From: Desulfuromonadales bacterium
GTDB lineage: Bacteria; Desulfobacterota; Desulfuromonadia; Desulfuromonadales; UBA2294
Assembly (NCBI GenBank): GCA_014859615.1
Contig: JACUTX010000006.1
Location: 1 to 26,011, forward strand
Direction of reading: 5' to 3'
Length of the DNA: 26,011 nucleotides
Shown here: positions 1 through 7,403 of the stretch, piece by piece
Layout of the letters: each line of letters begins with the position of its first letter
Position numbering within the stretch: the stretch's first letter is position 1
Notes under the pieces: model-generated
The model's database searches: none
Told to the model about the DNA's origin: nothing
What the model saw: only the letters and a program-made list of their open reading frames with translations
Translations under genes and position numbers: made by a program

Positions 1-421
1 GGGGAACAACCCCGTGCTGTTTGAATCGATCGATCCTGACCTCCCGCCACTGCAATTCTCCCGGAAAATATCCGAAAAAGCATCGCGAATCGGTCTGGAC
101 TGGCCTGATGCCAAATCCGTTCTTTGCAAGGTACGTGAAGAGGTCAATGAACTCGAAGAAGCGATGCAGAACGCAAGCGTCGACGCCATCACCCATGAGT
201 TGGGCGACCTTCTCTTCGCAACAGTCAATCTTGCCCGGCATCTTGATATAGACACTGAGCTCGCTCTGCGTCAGAGCAATTTACGATTTACCCGCAGGGT
301 GCAACGGATAGACACGACCTTGAACAATCAAGGATTAACGTTTAATGATCTAAACAGCAGGGAGTTGGATCAACAGTGGGAAGAGGCAAAGCAGGGTGAA
401 AAAAACGGGAAAAGAACATGA
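1..421 (+). CDS. mazG: MazG nucleoside triphosphate pyrophosphohydrolase, 3' part only
   Basis: The reading frame is open from the left edge (in frame from base 2) to the TGA at 419-421, so this is the C-terminal half of a gene that starts outside the window. The visible part carries the helical MazG fold: a DWP motif, then KVxEEVNELEEA and the helix containing ELGDLLFATVNLARHL, which supply the acidic residues that bind Mg2+ and nucleotide in MazG proteins. Full-length MazG is about 260 residues with two tandem domains, and this piece matches the second. MazG hydrolyses NTPs/dNTPs to NMP and pyrophosphate in the cytoplasm; in E. coli it also influences ppGpp levels during starvation. A GTG at 14 is an internal codon, not a believable start, because similarity continues to the edge. 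Confidence 0.9.
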   Translation, partial: GNNPVLFESIDPDLPPLQFSRKISEKASRIGLDWPDAKSVLCKVREEVNELEEAMQNASVDAITHELGDLLFATVNLARHLDIDTELALRQSNLRFTRRVQRIDTTLNNQGLTFNDLNSRELDQQWEEAKQGEKNGKRT

Positions 422-659
422 AAACGAGCTCTTGTCAACATTGCTTCCCGTTGTCCACATATTTTGTGAATAACCTGTTCAAAAACCTGTATACAAGTCA
501 ACAGAGCAACGTATTGCAGAGAAGGGTTACATATTGCCTATTTTTTAAACACAATAAATTTATTAATAATTACAGTTATTTATAATAATTTAAATAAATA
601 CAACTGCAAAAATTAAATATTTTATTAATTATGATAAAGAAGATGGAGATTACGACACG
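422..659. other. AT-rich intergenic region with DnaA-box-like 9-mers
   Basis: No gene is visible. On the minus strand the 9-mer at 465-473 reads TTATTCACA, an exact match to the bacterial DnaA-box consensus TTATNCACA. TTGTCCACA at 451-459 differs from it at one base, and the two are inverted with a 5-nt spacer. A weaker relative, TTGTCAACA, sits at 432-440. Bases 541-640 then hold only about 10 G/C in 100, far below the surrounding genes. The combination resembles a DnaA-binding and unwinding region, but it could equally be an AT-rich promoter for fxsA. I found no convincing -35/-10 pair. Confidence 0.5.
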
Positions 660-1052
660 ATGTTTATAAAACTTTTTATTTTGTTTATAACTGTCCCGTT
701 GCTGGAGATTTTTGTCCTTCTCAATACCGCCGAACAGATCGGTCCATGGCCGACATTTCTTCTCGTTATAGCAACAGGGGTCGCCGGAGCTTACCTTGCG
801 AAAAGTCAAGGTCTCGACCTGGTGCAGAGAATCCAGATTGCAACCAACAAAGGTGAACTGCCGGCAGAAGAGTTGATTAACGGCCTGTTTATTCTATCTG
901 GAGGGTTACTGCTTCTGACGCCGGGATTGGTCACAGACCTGTTCGGATTTATCTGTCTGACCCCCTGGAGTCGGGAACCGTTAAAACGCTATCTGATCGC
1001 ATGGTTTAAAAAAAAGATTACAAAAGGGGAGTTTCAGATCAGACATTTATAG
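660..1052 (+). CDS. fxsA: FxsA family inner-membrane protein
   Basis: This 130-residue protein begins at an ATG with GGAG at 645-648, 11 nt upstream. It has three to four hydrophobic segments (about residues 3-22, 30-47 and 76-100) and the features of FxsA: an early PLLEIF motif, a conserved AKSQG after the second segment (residues 47-51), and a GGLLLLTPGLVTDLFGF stretch ending in a basic cytoplasmic tail (KKKITKG). In E. coli, overproduced FxsA relieves phage T7 exclusion by F-plasmid PifA; its normal role is unknown. It stands alone downstream of the AT-rich gap and converges with the small membrane gene to its right. Confidence 0.88.
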   Translation: MFIKLFILFITVPLLEIFVLLNTAEQIGPWPTFLLVIATGVAGAYLAKSQGLDLVQRIQIATNKGELPAEELINGLFILSGGLLLLTPGLVTDLFGFICLTPWSREPLKRYLIAWFKKKITKGEFQIRHL

Positions 1053-1054
1053 AA

Positions 1055-1098
1055 GAGACAACACACACAACAAGATCGGTTATATGTCTTTTTTTTGG
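1055..1098 (+). terminator. Possible weak terminator after fxsA
   Basis: Just after the fxsA stop, an 8-nt AAGAGACA can pair with TGTCTTTT near 1086-1093 (one G-U pair) and the right arm runs into a T tract. The loop is about 24 nt and the stem is AT-rich, so the structure is weak. Confidence 0.25.
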
Positions 1099-1100
1099 GG

Positions 1101-1406
1101 TCACGAAAGACAGGAGGCATCGTGGAGGACTGCTACCGGCTCATCAAAACAACGCGTTGAAACGTCATCAGAAGGGAAAAGGTCCATTCTGCTCTGATCA
1201 GCCAAACCACCGGTTAAAAAAACGATCCCAAGAAGAAGCGGCAAAGCGACCGAGACCACAAAATGCAAAGCCAGTCCACGCTTGCGACCGAACATCCGTT
1301 TCATCATTGTTAAACGATAAAACTCCTGTTCAGCCATAAACCGATACAAAGAGACAAGAGCAACCAAAAAAGCAAACAGTCCCATTGTGACATCTGTAAG
1401 TATCAT
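1101..1406 (-). CDS. Small two-helix membrane protein, unknown function
   Basis: I do not recognise this 101-residue protein. The ATG at 1406 is preferred over a longer start because AAGGAG lies 6 nt upstream of it (1413-1418). The N-terminus has a hydrophobic helix at about residues 8-22, then a short amphipathic and very basic cytoplasmic linker (MMKRMFGRKRG, 34-44), then a second helix at 47-67. The last 30 residues are polar and contain two cysteines. The basic loop between helices predicts both termini outside the cytoplasm. It stands alone, convergent with fxsA and divergent from the bax-like gene. Confidence 0.6.
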   Translation of the reverse strand: MILTDVTMGLFAFLVALVSLYRFMAEQEFYRLTMMKRMFGRKRGLALHFVVSVALPLLLGIVFLTGGLADQSRMDLFPSDDVSTRCFDEPVAVLHDASCLS

Positions 1407-1471
1407 CCTCTTCTCCTTACTCAACAAGATCAAACTCTGTTGCATACGGACGAATAAAAGGAGCTAACCTA

Positions 1472-1500
1472 ATTCTAGCGGCATATTTAAGCATCAGCAA
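1472..1500 (-). promoter_or_regulatory. Predicted sigma70 promoter for the small membrane gene
   Basis: Read on the minus strand, TTGCTG (1500-1495) is followed after exactly 17 nt by TAGAAT (1477-1472). The -10 matches the consensus at five of six bases, the -35 at only three. Transcription would start near 1465, giving a leader of about 60 nt. Confidence 0.4.
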
Positions 1501-1625
1501 GCTACAATTATTTCAAACATATTTATAATTTTCTAATCTTACCGAATTATTTAATCGAGTTAATATTGATTTGGGGCAAAATGCAGAGAGAGCCGACTGT
1601 GGTTCTTACTTTCATTATCTGTTCA

Positions 1626-1654
1626 TTCGCAAAAGATCGTGACGGGTGTATACT
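1626..1654 (+). promoter_or_regulatory. Predicted sigma70 promoter for the bax-like gene
   Basis: TTCGCA at 1626-1631 (four of six consensus bases) is followed after 17 nt by TATACT at 1649-1654 (five of six). The predicted start near 1661 would leave a leader of about 30-55 nt, depending on the start codon. Confidence 0.4.
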
Positions 1655-1716
1655 TCCCGTATCTTTCAGCTGTATAACTTGTCTATAAAGTGATGTCTGT
1701 GATACTTTCCACCGCC

Positions 1717-2709
1717 ATGAAATCTTTTATTCCTAAAACAATCCGCCACCGTCTTATAATCAGCACCCTGTTGCTGTTGACCTCTGCATGCGGTTCCAAT
1801 TCGCAGCAAGAGACACCCCGGACGCCAGTTGTCACCATTCATGCCTATCAGCATAAAAACCTGCAAACGATCTTTACAGAATACGATTATTCCTGGGATC
1901 AGCTTGATCTCGGCGTCCCCCCGCTTATCCTGAAAAAATTTCCGGACGATCTCCCCGAGATCGATTCGGTCGAGCTGAAAAAAAAGTTATTTTTTAAATC
2001 AGTACTGCCGATGGTGCTGCTGGCCAACGAGGAGATCAAAGAACAGCGCGACACTTTGAAGGAGATATTTCTTTATTTTGATCAAAATGGGGTGATTGAT
2101 GCGCGACAACAAGAAGAATTATCAGCAATCAACAGACAATATAAAATCAAGACAGATCCGCTACTCGATCATAAAACACGACAAAGGCTTCTAAGACGGG
2201 TCGATATCCTCCCTGAATCGTTGGTTCTGGCACAAGCGGCCAACGAGTCAGGCTGGGGAACCTCACGATTTGCCCTCCAGGCAAACAATATTTTTGGTGA
2301 GTGGACATTTACACCCGGCACGGGGCTGATTCCGGCAGACAGGCCAGAGGGTGAAATCTATGAAGTTCGTCGATTTATGAGTCTCTATCAGTCCGTCCGC
2401 TCTTATATGCGCAATCTCAACACCAACAGCGCCTATCTATCGTTACGAAAGGAACGGGAAAAACTCCGACAGAAGAGCCTTACCGTTTCGGGACTCGATT
2501 TGTCGTCTCGACTCGACAACTACTCCACGCGTCGTGAAGCGTACTCACGCGAGATTGAGGAATTGATCAGATCAAACCGACTTGAGCAAAAAGTTGCTCG
2601 TGCTTATCTAAGATCGAGTGTTTCGATTCAGGAGATAAACGGTACTGAATCAGGGACGGGATTGTTCGGAAGTATGTATCAGCTACAAAACAGATTTAAA
2701 TCATTGTGA
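1717..2709 (+). CDS. Bax-like exported N-acetylglucosaminidase (GH73-type)
   Basis: The mature part belongs to the Bax/glucosaminidase family, which cleaves the glycan strands of peptidoglycan. Its core is LVLAQAANESGWGTSRFA followed by NNIFGEW; the Glu in NESGWG (residue 177 from this start) is the expected catalytic acid. Length (330 aa) is normal for exported Bax proteins. The N-terminus is a signal peptide: basic MKSFIPKTIRHR, a hydrophobic run of about 12 residues, then TSAC, a plausible but imperfect lipobox (Thr at -3), so it may be a lipoprotein facing the periplasm. In-frame starts also exist at 1693 (ATG) and 1690 (GTG). No start has a clear ribosome site; I chose 1717 because it gives the cleanest signal peptide. 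The 3' end overlaps the convergent deacetylase gene by 9 nt. Confidence 0.82.
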   Translation: MKSFIPKTIRHRLIISTLLLLTSACGSNSQQETPRTPVVTIHAYQHKNLQTIFTEYDYSWDQLDLGVPPLILKKFPDDLPEIDSVELKKKLFFKSVLPMVLLANEEIKEQRDTLKEIFLYFDQNGVIDARQQEELSAINRQYKIKTDPLLDHKTRQRLLRRVDILPESLVLAQAANESGWGTSRFALQANNIFGEWTFTPGTGLIPADRPEGEIYEVRRFMSLYQSVRSYMRNLNTNSAYLSLRKEREKLRQKSLTVSGLDLSSRLDNYSTRREAYSREIEELIRSNRLEQKVARAYLRSSVSIQEINGTESGTGLFGSMYQLQNRFKSL

Positions 2710-3762
2710 CGATGGAATCCGGAACCAGGGGTGACTGAACCAGCCCCATCCACCTGTTTTCAACGGCACGGTCAAAGTATATTTGTTCCGTCTTCCGGTC
2801 AGTGGTTTTTCCGCCTGAAGCAGAAAATCAGTTGTACTCCCTTTTATCTGCTCTATTTTCAGACGATTCTCCCCCTGAACAAACCCCTGCAGACGCCGCA
2901 GATCTAAACGATCGACATCAAGCCGGACCTGTATTGCCGGAGGGTCGTTGACAAGGATCGTATCAGCCTCTCCAATAATTTGTGCGTTGAGACGGTGCAT
3001 TGAAAGTTTACTGCGAAACTGTTCGAGTGTGGCGTATTCCCCCCCCATCGGAAAACGCGGAACGGCAAACAGATCTGTCGTTTCATCGACAACGCCTGAC
3101 TGTTGCGCAATTGCTGCTGCAAAACCGAGATTTTTCACGATAGCGGCCAGTTCCTGGGAAAATTCACCATAGGGATAAGCAAAAAGAGTCGGTTTTTGAC
3201 CGAGTTCCTTAATAAATGCGTTTTCGGCTTGAAGAATATCAGCTTTGATTCGATCTGACCAGGCCGCCTTCGTTTCACCACCTCGTCTCTCGATCAGATA
3301 ATCATGAGTCGCTGAGTGATTACCGATCACAACCCCCTGTTTAACCAGCATTCGCAGATCATCCCAGGAAAGATAGCCAGAGTTTCCGACGTTATCCGTG
3401 TTCACAAACAAAGTGACCGGAAAACCGTATTGACGCAACAACGGCATACCATGCGTCAAAAAAGAGCTAAACCCGTCATCAACTGTCAAGACCGCCGCCT
3501 TGTCCGGAAGTTTTTGCCCGGAACGCAACCGGGAGACGATCTCTGACAAGGAGTATACTTCTGTTTTGCTCTGTTGGAGATATTTAAGATGTGATTCAAA
3601 CTGATCAGACGAGATGTTGGTCGACGGATAGCGCTCGTCCCCGAACCGGTGGTAGATGAAGATATTGACCTCCCCCGCTGAAGCGGGTGCAACGGTGCTG
3701 ATCAGCCCGAGTAAAAAGAGGGGGGTCAAAAGAAAAATCGTTTTACCAGTAAAACAGAGCAA
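2701..3762 (-). CDS. Secreted polysaccharide deacetylase (NodB domain, CE4)
   Basis: This 353-residue protein has a signal peptide (residues 1-29, ending APASAG) and a NodB-type metal-dependent deacetylase domain. Motif 1 is TVDDGF (93-98, with the catalytic and metal-binding Asp pair). Motif 2 is NHSATH (148-153, the two zinc-binding His). Motif 3 is FAYPYGEF. An early IYHRF motif is typical of this branch. The last 100 or so residues form a beta-rich tail of unknown role. Such enzymes remove acetyl groups from GlcNAc polymers or peptidoglycan in the periplasm or outside; the substrate cannot be told from sequence. The start is TTG, fixed by AGGAG at 3769-3773, 6 nt upstream. That site abuts the stop codon of the RelA/SpoT-like gene, so the two are likely translationally linked. 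Its 3' end overlaps the bax-like gene. Confidence 0.88.
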   Translation of the reverse strand: MLCFTGKTIFLLTPLFLLGLISTVAPASAGEVNIFIYHRFGDERYPSTNISSDQFESHLKYLQQSKTEVYSLSEIVSRLRSGQKLPDKAAVLTVDDGFSSFLTHGMPLLRQYGFPVTLFVNTDNVGNSGYLSWDDLRMLVKQGVVIGNHSATHDYLIERRGGETKAAWSDRIKADILQAENAFIKELGQKPTLFAYPYGEFSQELAAIVKNLGFAAAIAQQSGVVDETTDLFAVPRFPMGGEYATLEQFRSKLSMHRLNAQIIGEADTILVNDPPAIQVRLDVDRLDLRRLQGFVQGENRLKIEQIKGSTTDFLLQAEKPLTGRRNKYTLTVPLKTGGWGWFSHPWFRIPSSQ

Positions 3763-3775
3763 AGAGATCTCCTGT

Positions 3776-5284
3776 TCAGGTCAATTTCACCTTGTCGCGC
3801 AGATAGCGGCGAATAGAGTTTCTGGCTCGCGGCGTCACGGCCCACTCCAGCCATTTAGGTAATACAGCAGGGATCTGGGTTGTTTCAATAGCGACCTGAT
3901 CGCTATCCATCAACCTCGATTTGAGATGACGTGTTCTGCCGTTGACCCGCGAACTTATTGCGTGCAGGCCAAGTTCAACATGGATATTGAAAGCAAAATC
4001 AAGGACACTGCTCCCTTCCGGCAAGGTAAAGAGCTCGCCACGGGGCGTATAAACCTGGATCGTCCTGGACGCGAGCCGTAATGATTCCGCATCGAAAGCC
4101 GATTCTCCCTCAAGAAGTGAGTGCATCAGATTTTTGAAGTTGGTATGGCGAAATTCAAAACCCGGGGCGAGAACGCCCGACTCATTGAATCGTGCCAGTT
4201 TACGGGTGGTGATTTCAATGCGAAGGCGTGATTCGCCAGCCTGAACAGTTGTCTTTAATGCCTGATAGCCAAATTGTGACGGCGCATTCAAGTGGTCGCG
4301 AAGTTTACCGGTAATCGGAGGGTAAAGGTCGTGAATCAGACCGAGGGCCATGTACGCTTCCATCCGATGACCAACCAGAATTTCCAAGGTATAAAGGGAT
4401 TGCAAACCCCGTCGCATTGCTTGTGTGGCTGTCAGACTGAACGAGCGCCAGCGGTCATTTAATGAAAAATTGATTTTTTGTGAGTCGAGTGAGGAATGAA
4501 CGGTAGACTTTAGCTTCCTTAAAAAAAGCTCCTGACGGCTCTTGGTCAATTCAAGAAAGTCGCGATAACGTCTGGCGCGTTTCGAATAAAGGACATTGAG
4601 TGAGAGTGCCTCCAGTTCATCCGCGACATAACCCATCCCGAGATGGGAGGCAAGCGGGACATAAACCGTGCGGGTCTCCTCGGCGATCAACTGCTGCTTC
4701 TCCGGGCTGAGCGCTCCGATTGTCCGCAGATTGTCAATCCGGTCCCAGAATTTAAGACAGAGCACACGGACGTCTTCGACGGCTGCAAGAAGCTGCTTGC
4801 GATAGGTTTTTTCTTTCAGCGACTGTCGGTTCAGTCGTTTGTCATCGGCCTTGGTCAGTCCGTTAACGAGCAGAGCGACATCGTCTCCATACTGTTCGCC
4901 GACAGACTCCAGAGTTACCGGTGTATCCTCGACAACATCGTGCAACAGAGCAGCAATCACCGATGAAAAATCCATCCAGTGACGGGCGGCCAGATGAGCG
5001 ACGCGCAACGGGTGAAAAAAATAGAGCTCACCCGATTTACGCAGCTGGGCAGTATGCGACCGCCGCCCGAACTCAAAAGCATGCTGCAAACGCGCCATCT
5101 CCATATCGAGTTCATTTTCACCCAACCCGCCGCCATAATGGGTGACGAGTAATTCCATGATCTCATTAAACAGACGCTGTTCCAGTTTTGGATTATAAAC
5201 AGTCTCCAAACCTCTTAACTCCCTTTCAAAGATCTCCTCATAAATCGCAATATTGTAGTCGTCCTCGCTCTTCCCGGCAAGCAA
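3776..5284 (-). CDS. RelA/SpoT homologue: HD hydrolase + degenerate synthetase + TGS
   Basis: This 502-residue protein has the RSH domain order but lacks the C-terminal ACT/RIS domains (long RSH are about 700 aa). The (p)ppGpp hydrolase domain looks intact: RKSGELYFFHP (82-92, with metal-binding H91), LHDVVEDT (114-121, H115/D116) and FWDRIDNLRT (179-188, D181, N185). The synthetase-like part (about 270-365) keeps ALGLIHDLYPP and GYQALKTT but departs at key positions. The usual YDLxAVR is LYTLEIL, with the metal-binding Asp replaced by Thr. The SLHT motif is ALKT. The region after the catalytic-Glu strand does not resemble xQIRTxxMHxxAE. A TGS domain follows (408-468). It is probably a hydrolase or sensor rather than a synthetase. 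Both the TTG start at 5284 and later in-frame starts lack a convincing ribosome site, so the N-terminus is uncertain. Confidence 0.82.
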   Translation of the reverse strand: MLAGKSEDDYNIAIYEEIFERELRGLETVYNPKLEQRLFNEIMELLVTHYGGGLGENELDMEMARLQHAFEFGRRSHTAQLRKSGELYFFHPLRVAHLAARHWMDFSSVIAALLHDVVEDTPVTLESVGEQYGDDVALLVNGLTKADDKRLNRQSLKEKTYRKQLLAAVEDVRVLCLKFWDRIDNLRTIGALSPEKQQLIAEETRTVYVPLASHLGMGYVADELEALSLNVLYSKRARRYRDFLELTKSRQELFLRKLKSTVHSSLDSQKINFSLNDRWRSFSLTATQAMRRGLQSLYTLEILVGHRMEAYMALGLIHDLYPPITGKLRDHLNAPSQFGYQALKTTVQAGESRLRIEITTRKLARFNESGVLAPGFEFRHTNFKNLMHSLLEGESAFDAESLRLASRTIQVYTPRGELFTLPEGSSVLDFAFNIHVELGLHAISSRVNGRTRHLKSRLMDSDQVAIETTQIPAVLPKWLEWAVTPRARNSIRRYLRDKVKLT

Positions 5285-5310
5285 AAGAGTATAATCAGCA
5301 CATTATAACC

Positions 5311-5658
5311 TCAACCGGGTGGCCATTCCATATCACGACCACCGAGCAGATGAAAATGAAGATGCCAGACAACCTGCCCGCCCGCCGAATTGCAATTCGT
5401 CACCAGACGAAAACCATCTTCGGAAAAATCGAGATCATGAGCAATTTTCCCGGCAACCTGATAAACGTGACCGATCAGTTCGTTGTCGGCTGTCGTCAGG
5501 TCGAGAGCGGTACAAATATGTTTACGTGGAATAATCAAGAAATGATGCGGAGCCTGTGGATTGATATCTTCGAAGGCGACAAGAGTCTCATCCGAGTAAA
5601 CAACTTTCGCCGGTATCTCGCCAGCGGCTATTTTACAAAAAAGACAATCCGTGATCAT
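5311..5658 (-). CDS. HIT family nucleotide hydrolase (HINT-like)
   Basis: This complete 115-residue histidine-triad protein has the motif HLHFHLLGG at 99-107; the middle His of the triad is the nucleophile that attacks the nucleotide alpha-phosphate. CLFCKI near the N-terminus (C5, C8) together with the His in RKHI and the first His of the triad gives the zinc site typical of the HINT branch. HINT proteins hydrolyse adenosine phosphoramidates and aminoacyl-adenylates in the cytoplasm. The ATG has a strong AGGGGAG 5 nt upstream (5664-5670), immediately past the stop codon of the U32 gene, which indicates co-translation. Confidence 0.93.
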   Translation of the reverse strand: MITDCLFCKIAAGEIPAKVVYSDETLVAFEDINPQAPHHFLIIPRKHICTALDLTTADNELIGHVYQVAGKIAHDLDFSEDGFRLVTNCNSAGGQVVWHLHFHLLGGRDMEWPPG

Positions 5659-5670
5659 TGCGTCTCCCCT

Positions 5671-6633
5671 TTAAAATGCGTGATTAAAAAATTCCGGGTA
5701 GTAACAGAGATTAACCGTACAATCCTGACCAAAACGGTCTCTGTGTGCGGCGTGTGCCTTTTTTTGAAAAAGGTCATCCATCAAACCGGTAAGGGCCAGA
5801 CGATCAAATTCAGCTGCCAGAAGAACATTTTTGACCTTCATGGCCGTTGACGCACCGCGCCCGACCAGTTTCAGACCGAACACCCCCCCGCGCTCCAGTG
5901 CCGGAATAGCACAGAGGCCGCAACCATTCCGGCGATTCGAACGGGACCACGACATCTGTTGCTCAATAACCCCCTGCAAGGCGCCAGAAAGATCAGCCTC
6001 AACAGCTTCTATAGTATAAGGGATTTCACACGGCCAGATCTTGTCCGGACTGGAATGGTGGAAGGTACAAAGCCCTTCGGTATTCGGGCAGTTACCGATC
6101 AGCAGAAATGCATCAAAAGCGACTCCGGGATGCCTCTTAATGATAGCCGCCATCTCGGCAACAGGGAGATGACGCGGCAATACGACACGATCAATGCCGG
6201 CATCGACATAGACAGCGACCGCTTCGCTATTGGCCAGATGCGCCAGAGTACTGGCGTGCAGCTCAATTTGCGGATAGAGTTTACGAATCTGACGCAACAA
6301 TCCGAGGTCCGCCAGAATCAGACCATCGACACCGATTGAGACAGCTTCTGCAATATAGTCGAGCAGAGCCGGAATCTGCGCATCGGTGTAAAAAGGGGCA
6401 TTCAAGGTGAGACTGAATCGTGCATCTCTGGCATGAACCTGCTCCAGAATGGCCGTCAGCTCCTCCATGCTGCCGATCTGTGCAGAATCAAACGTCCTTT
6501 GATTGATCGATGCATAAAGAGAGAAACGGTCACTCCAGCCAGACGGTACGTAACCGCCATACAACTCTGTCGCTCCGGCATTGAGAAGTGGCAGAACCTC
6601 AGAGAGCTGATCAACAGGGGAGATAATTCTCAT
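5671..6633 (-). CDS. U32 family protein, probable [4Fe-4S] (UbiU/V- or RlhA-like)
   Basis: This is a 320-residue member of the family labelled peptidase U32, most studied members of which are Fe-S proteins rather than proteases. UbiU/UbiV hydroxylate ubiquinone precursors without oxygen, and RlhA hydroxylates 23S rRNA C2501. The cysteine pattern C182-x6-C189-x12-C202, then C238 and C241 in GCGLC, resembles the four-cysteine cluster site of UbiU. NCPNTEGLC and the later GLKLVGRG are conserved landmarks. Two further cysteines near the C-terminus (C305, C310) are extra. The gene overlaps the methylase upstream by 4 nt (ATGA) and its stop is followed immediately by the HIT gene's ribosome site. 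The substrate is unknown; the tlyA neighbour makes RNA modification one possibility, quinone or tetrapyrrole chemistry another. Confidence 0.8.
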   Translation of the reverse strand: MRIISPVDQLSEVLPLLNAGATELYGGYVPSGWSDRFSLYASINQRTFDSAQIGSMEELTAILEQVHARDARFSLTLNAPFYTDAQIPALLDYIAEAVSIGVDGLILADLGLLRQIRKLYPQIELHASTLAHLANSEAVAVYVDAGIDRVVLPRHLPVAEMAAIIKRHPGVAFDAFLLIGNCPNTEGLCTFHHSSPDKIWPCEIPYTIEAVEADLSGALQGVIEQQMSWSRSNRRNGCGLCAIPALERGGVFGLKLVGRGASTAMKVKNVLLAAEFDRLALTGLMDDLFQKKAHAAHRDRFGQDCTVNLCYYPEFFNHAF

Positions 6634-7403
6634 TTTTCGACCCCGGAACGAAACTTCCAGATATGGTCACGGCGGTAATCCCACCAGCTGCCGTCAACCG
6701 AGGTATCGAGTGTTTTCCCGACAACGACCAGCGTCAGGGCCGGACGTTTATCAGCCGTCTTCAGATTGAAAAAATCGCGGTCGCCAACCTGGGCGACAAT
6801 CGTATCGAGACTTCCCGAAACAATCTCTTCACCAGACAAGCAGAGCCGATGGAGGATCGCGATCGGGACATCTTCGCCATAGCCAGTGCGCAAGTCGGCC
6901 ACCAGTTGATCAAGCGGCAGATTGTTCATATAGATCAACAGGGCAACACCCGGAGCAGCGAGATCGCTGATCGTCGGAGCATTATCATCACCAAGGGTGC
7001 GGGGTGAAGCGATAATCGCCCGATTACAGACTCCCGGCAGATCAAAGGTTTTCTTCAGTCGGGCCGAAGCGGCATTCGCCGTACCGACCCCCGGAATTAC
7101 CTCCGCAACAGCGGAAAAATGATCCAGCAACGCCTGAAACGGGGAGTAGAAGGTCAGATCTCCGGGAATAAGGAAGGCGATATTTCCGGATTTAAGCTGT
7201 TCATCGACCTGAGAAATGAGTTCATCGAAATAATAGTCAAACGGGATCCGAACTTCCTTTCCGACCAACAACTCGGCGAAGATCTGGTCGTACGGTTCAG
7301 CCACATAGACCAGTTGGGACTCTTTCAGGACGCGACACCCCCGTAAAGTCAAAAGATCGGGGGCACCCGGTCCGGCGCCGATAAAATGAACCCGCCCGGT
7401 CAT
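6630..7403 (-). CDS. Divergent SAM-dependent tetrapyrrole methylase (CobM/CbiF-like)
   Basis: The 257-residue protein has the two-lobed tetrapyrrole (corrin/porphyrin) methylase fold. The N-terminal VHFIGAGPGAPDLLTLRG (5-22) is almost diagnostic of the precorrin-4 C11-methyltransferase group. The SAM-binding loop region reads PGDLTFYSPF (80-89), and EVIPGVGTANAASA (101-114) matches the usual VIPGVSSxxAAAA. Elsewhere it departs from CobM/CbiF: the active-site YAGSL stretch is YVAEPYD, and the middle third is poorly conserved. No other cobalamin or siroheme gene lies nearby. It overlaps tlyA upstream and the U32 gene downstream by 4 nt each. It may be a cobalt-precorrin methylase displaced from its cluster, or a methylase with another substrate; I am sure of the superfamily, not of the reaction. 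Confidence 0.75.
   Translation of the reverse strand: MTGRVHFIGAGPGAPDLLTLRGCRVLKESQLVYVAEPYDQIFAELLVGKEVRIPFDYYFDELISQVDEQLKSGNIAFLIPGDLTFYSPFQALLDHFSAVAEVIPGVGTANAASARLKKTFDLPGVCNRAIIASPRTLGDDNAPTISDLAAPGVALLIYMNNLPLDQLVADLRTGYGEDVPIAILHRLCLSGEEIVSGSLDTIVAQVGDRDFFNLKTADKRPALTLVVVGKTLDTSVDGSWWDYRRDHIWKFRSGVEK

Larger units (their letters stand above)
1407..1716. other. Divergent intergenic region
   Basis: This 310-nt stretch between two divergently transcribed genes is AT-rich, especially about 1480-1570, and holds the two predicted promoters listed separately. I see no additional gene, repeat or hairpin with a T tract. Confidence 0.6.

Noticed and set aside
5188..5850. 220-codon plus-strand frame over the HIT gene region
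   Set aside because: It overlaps three real minus-strand genes and encodes no recognisable protein.
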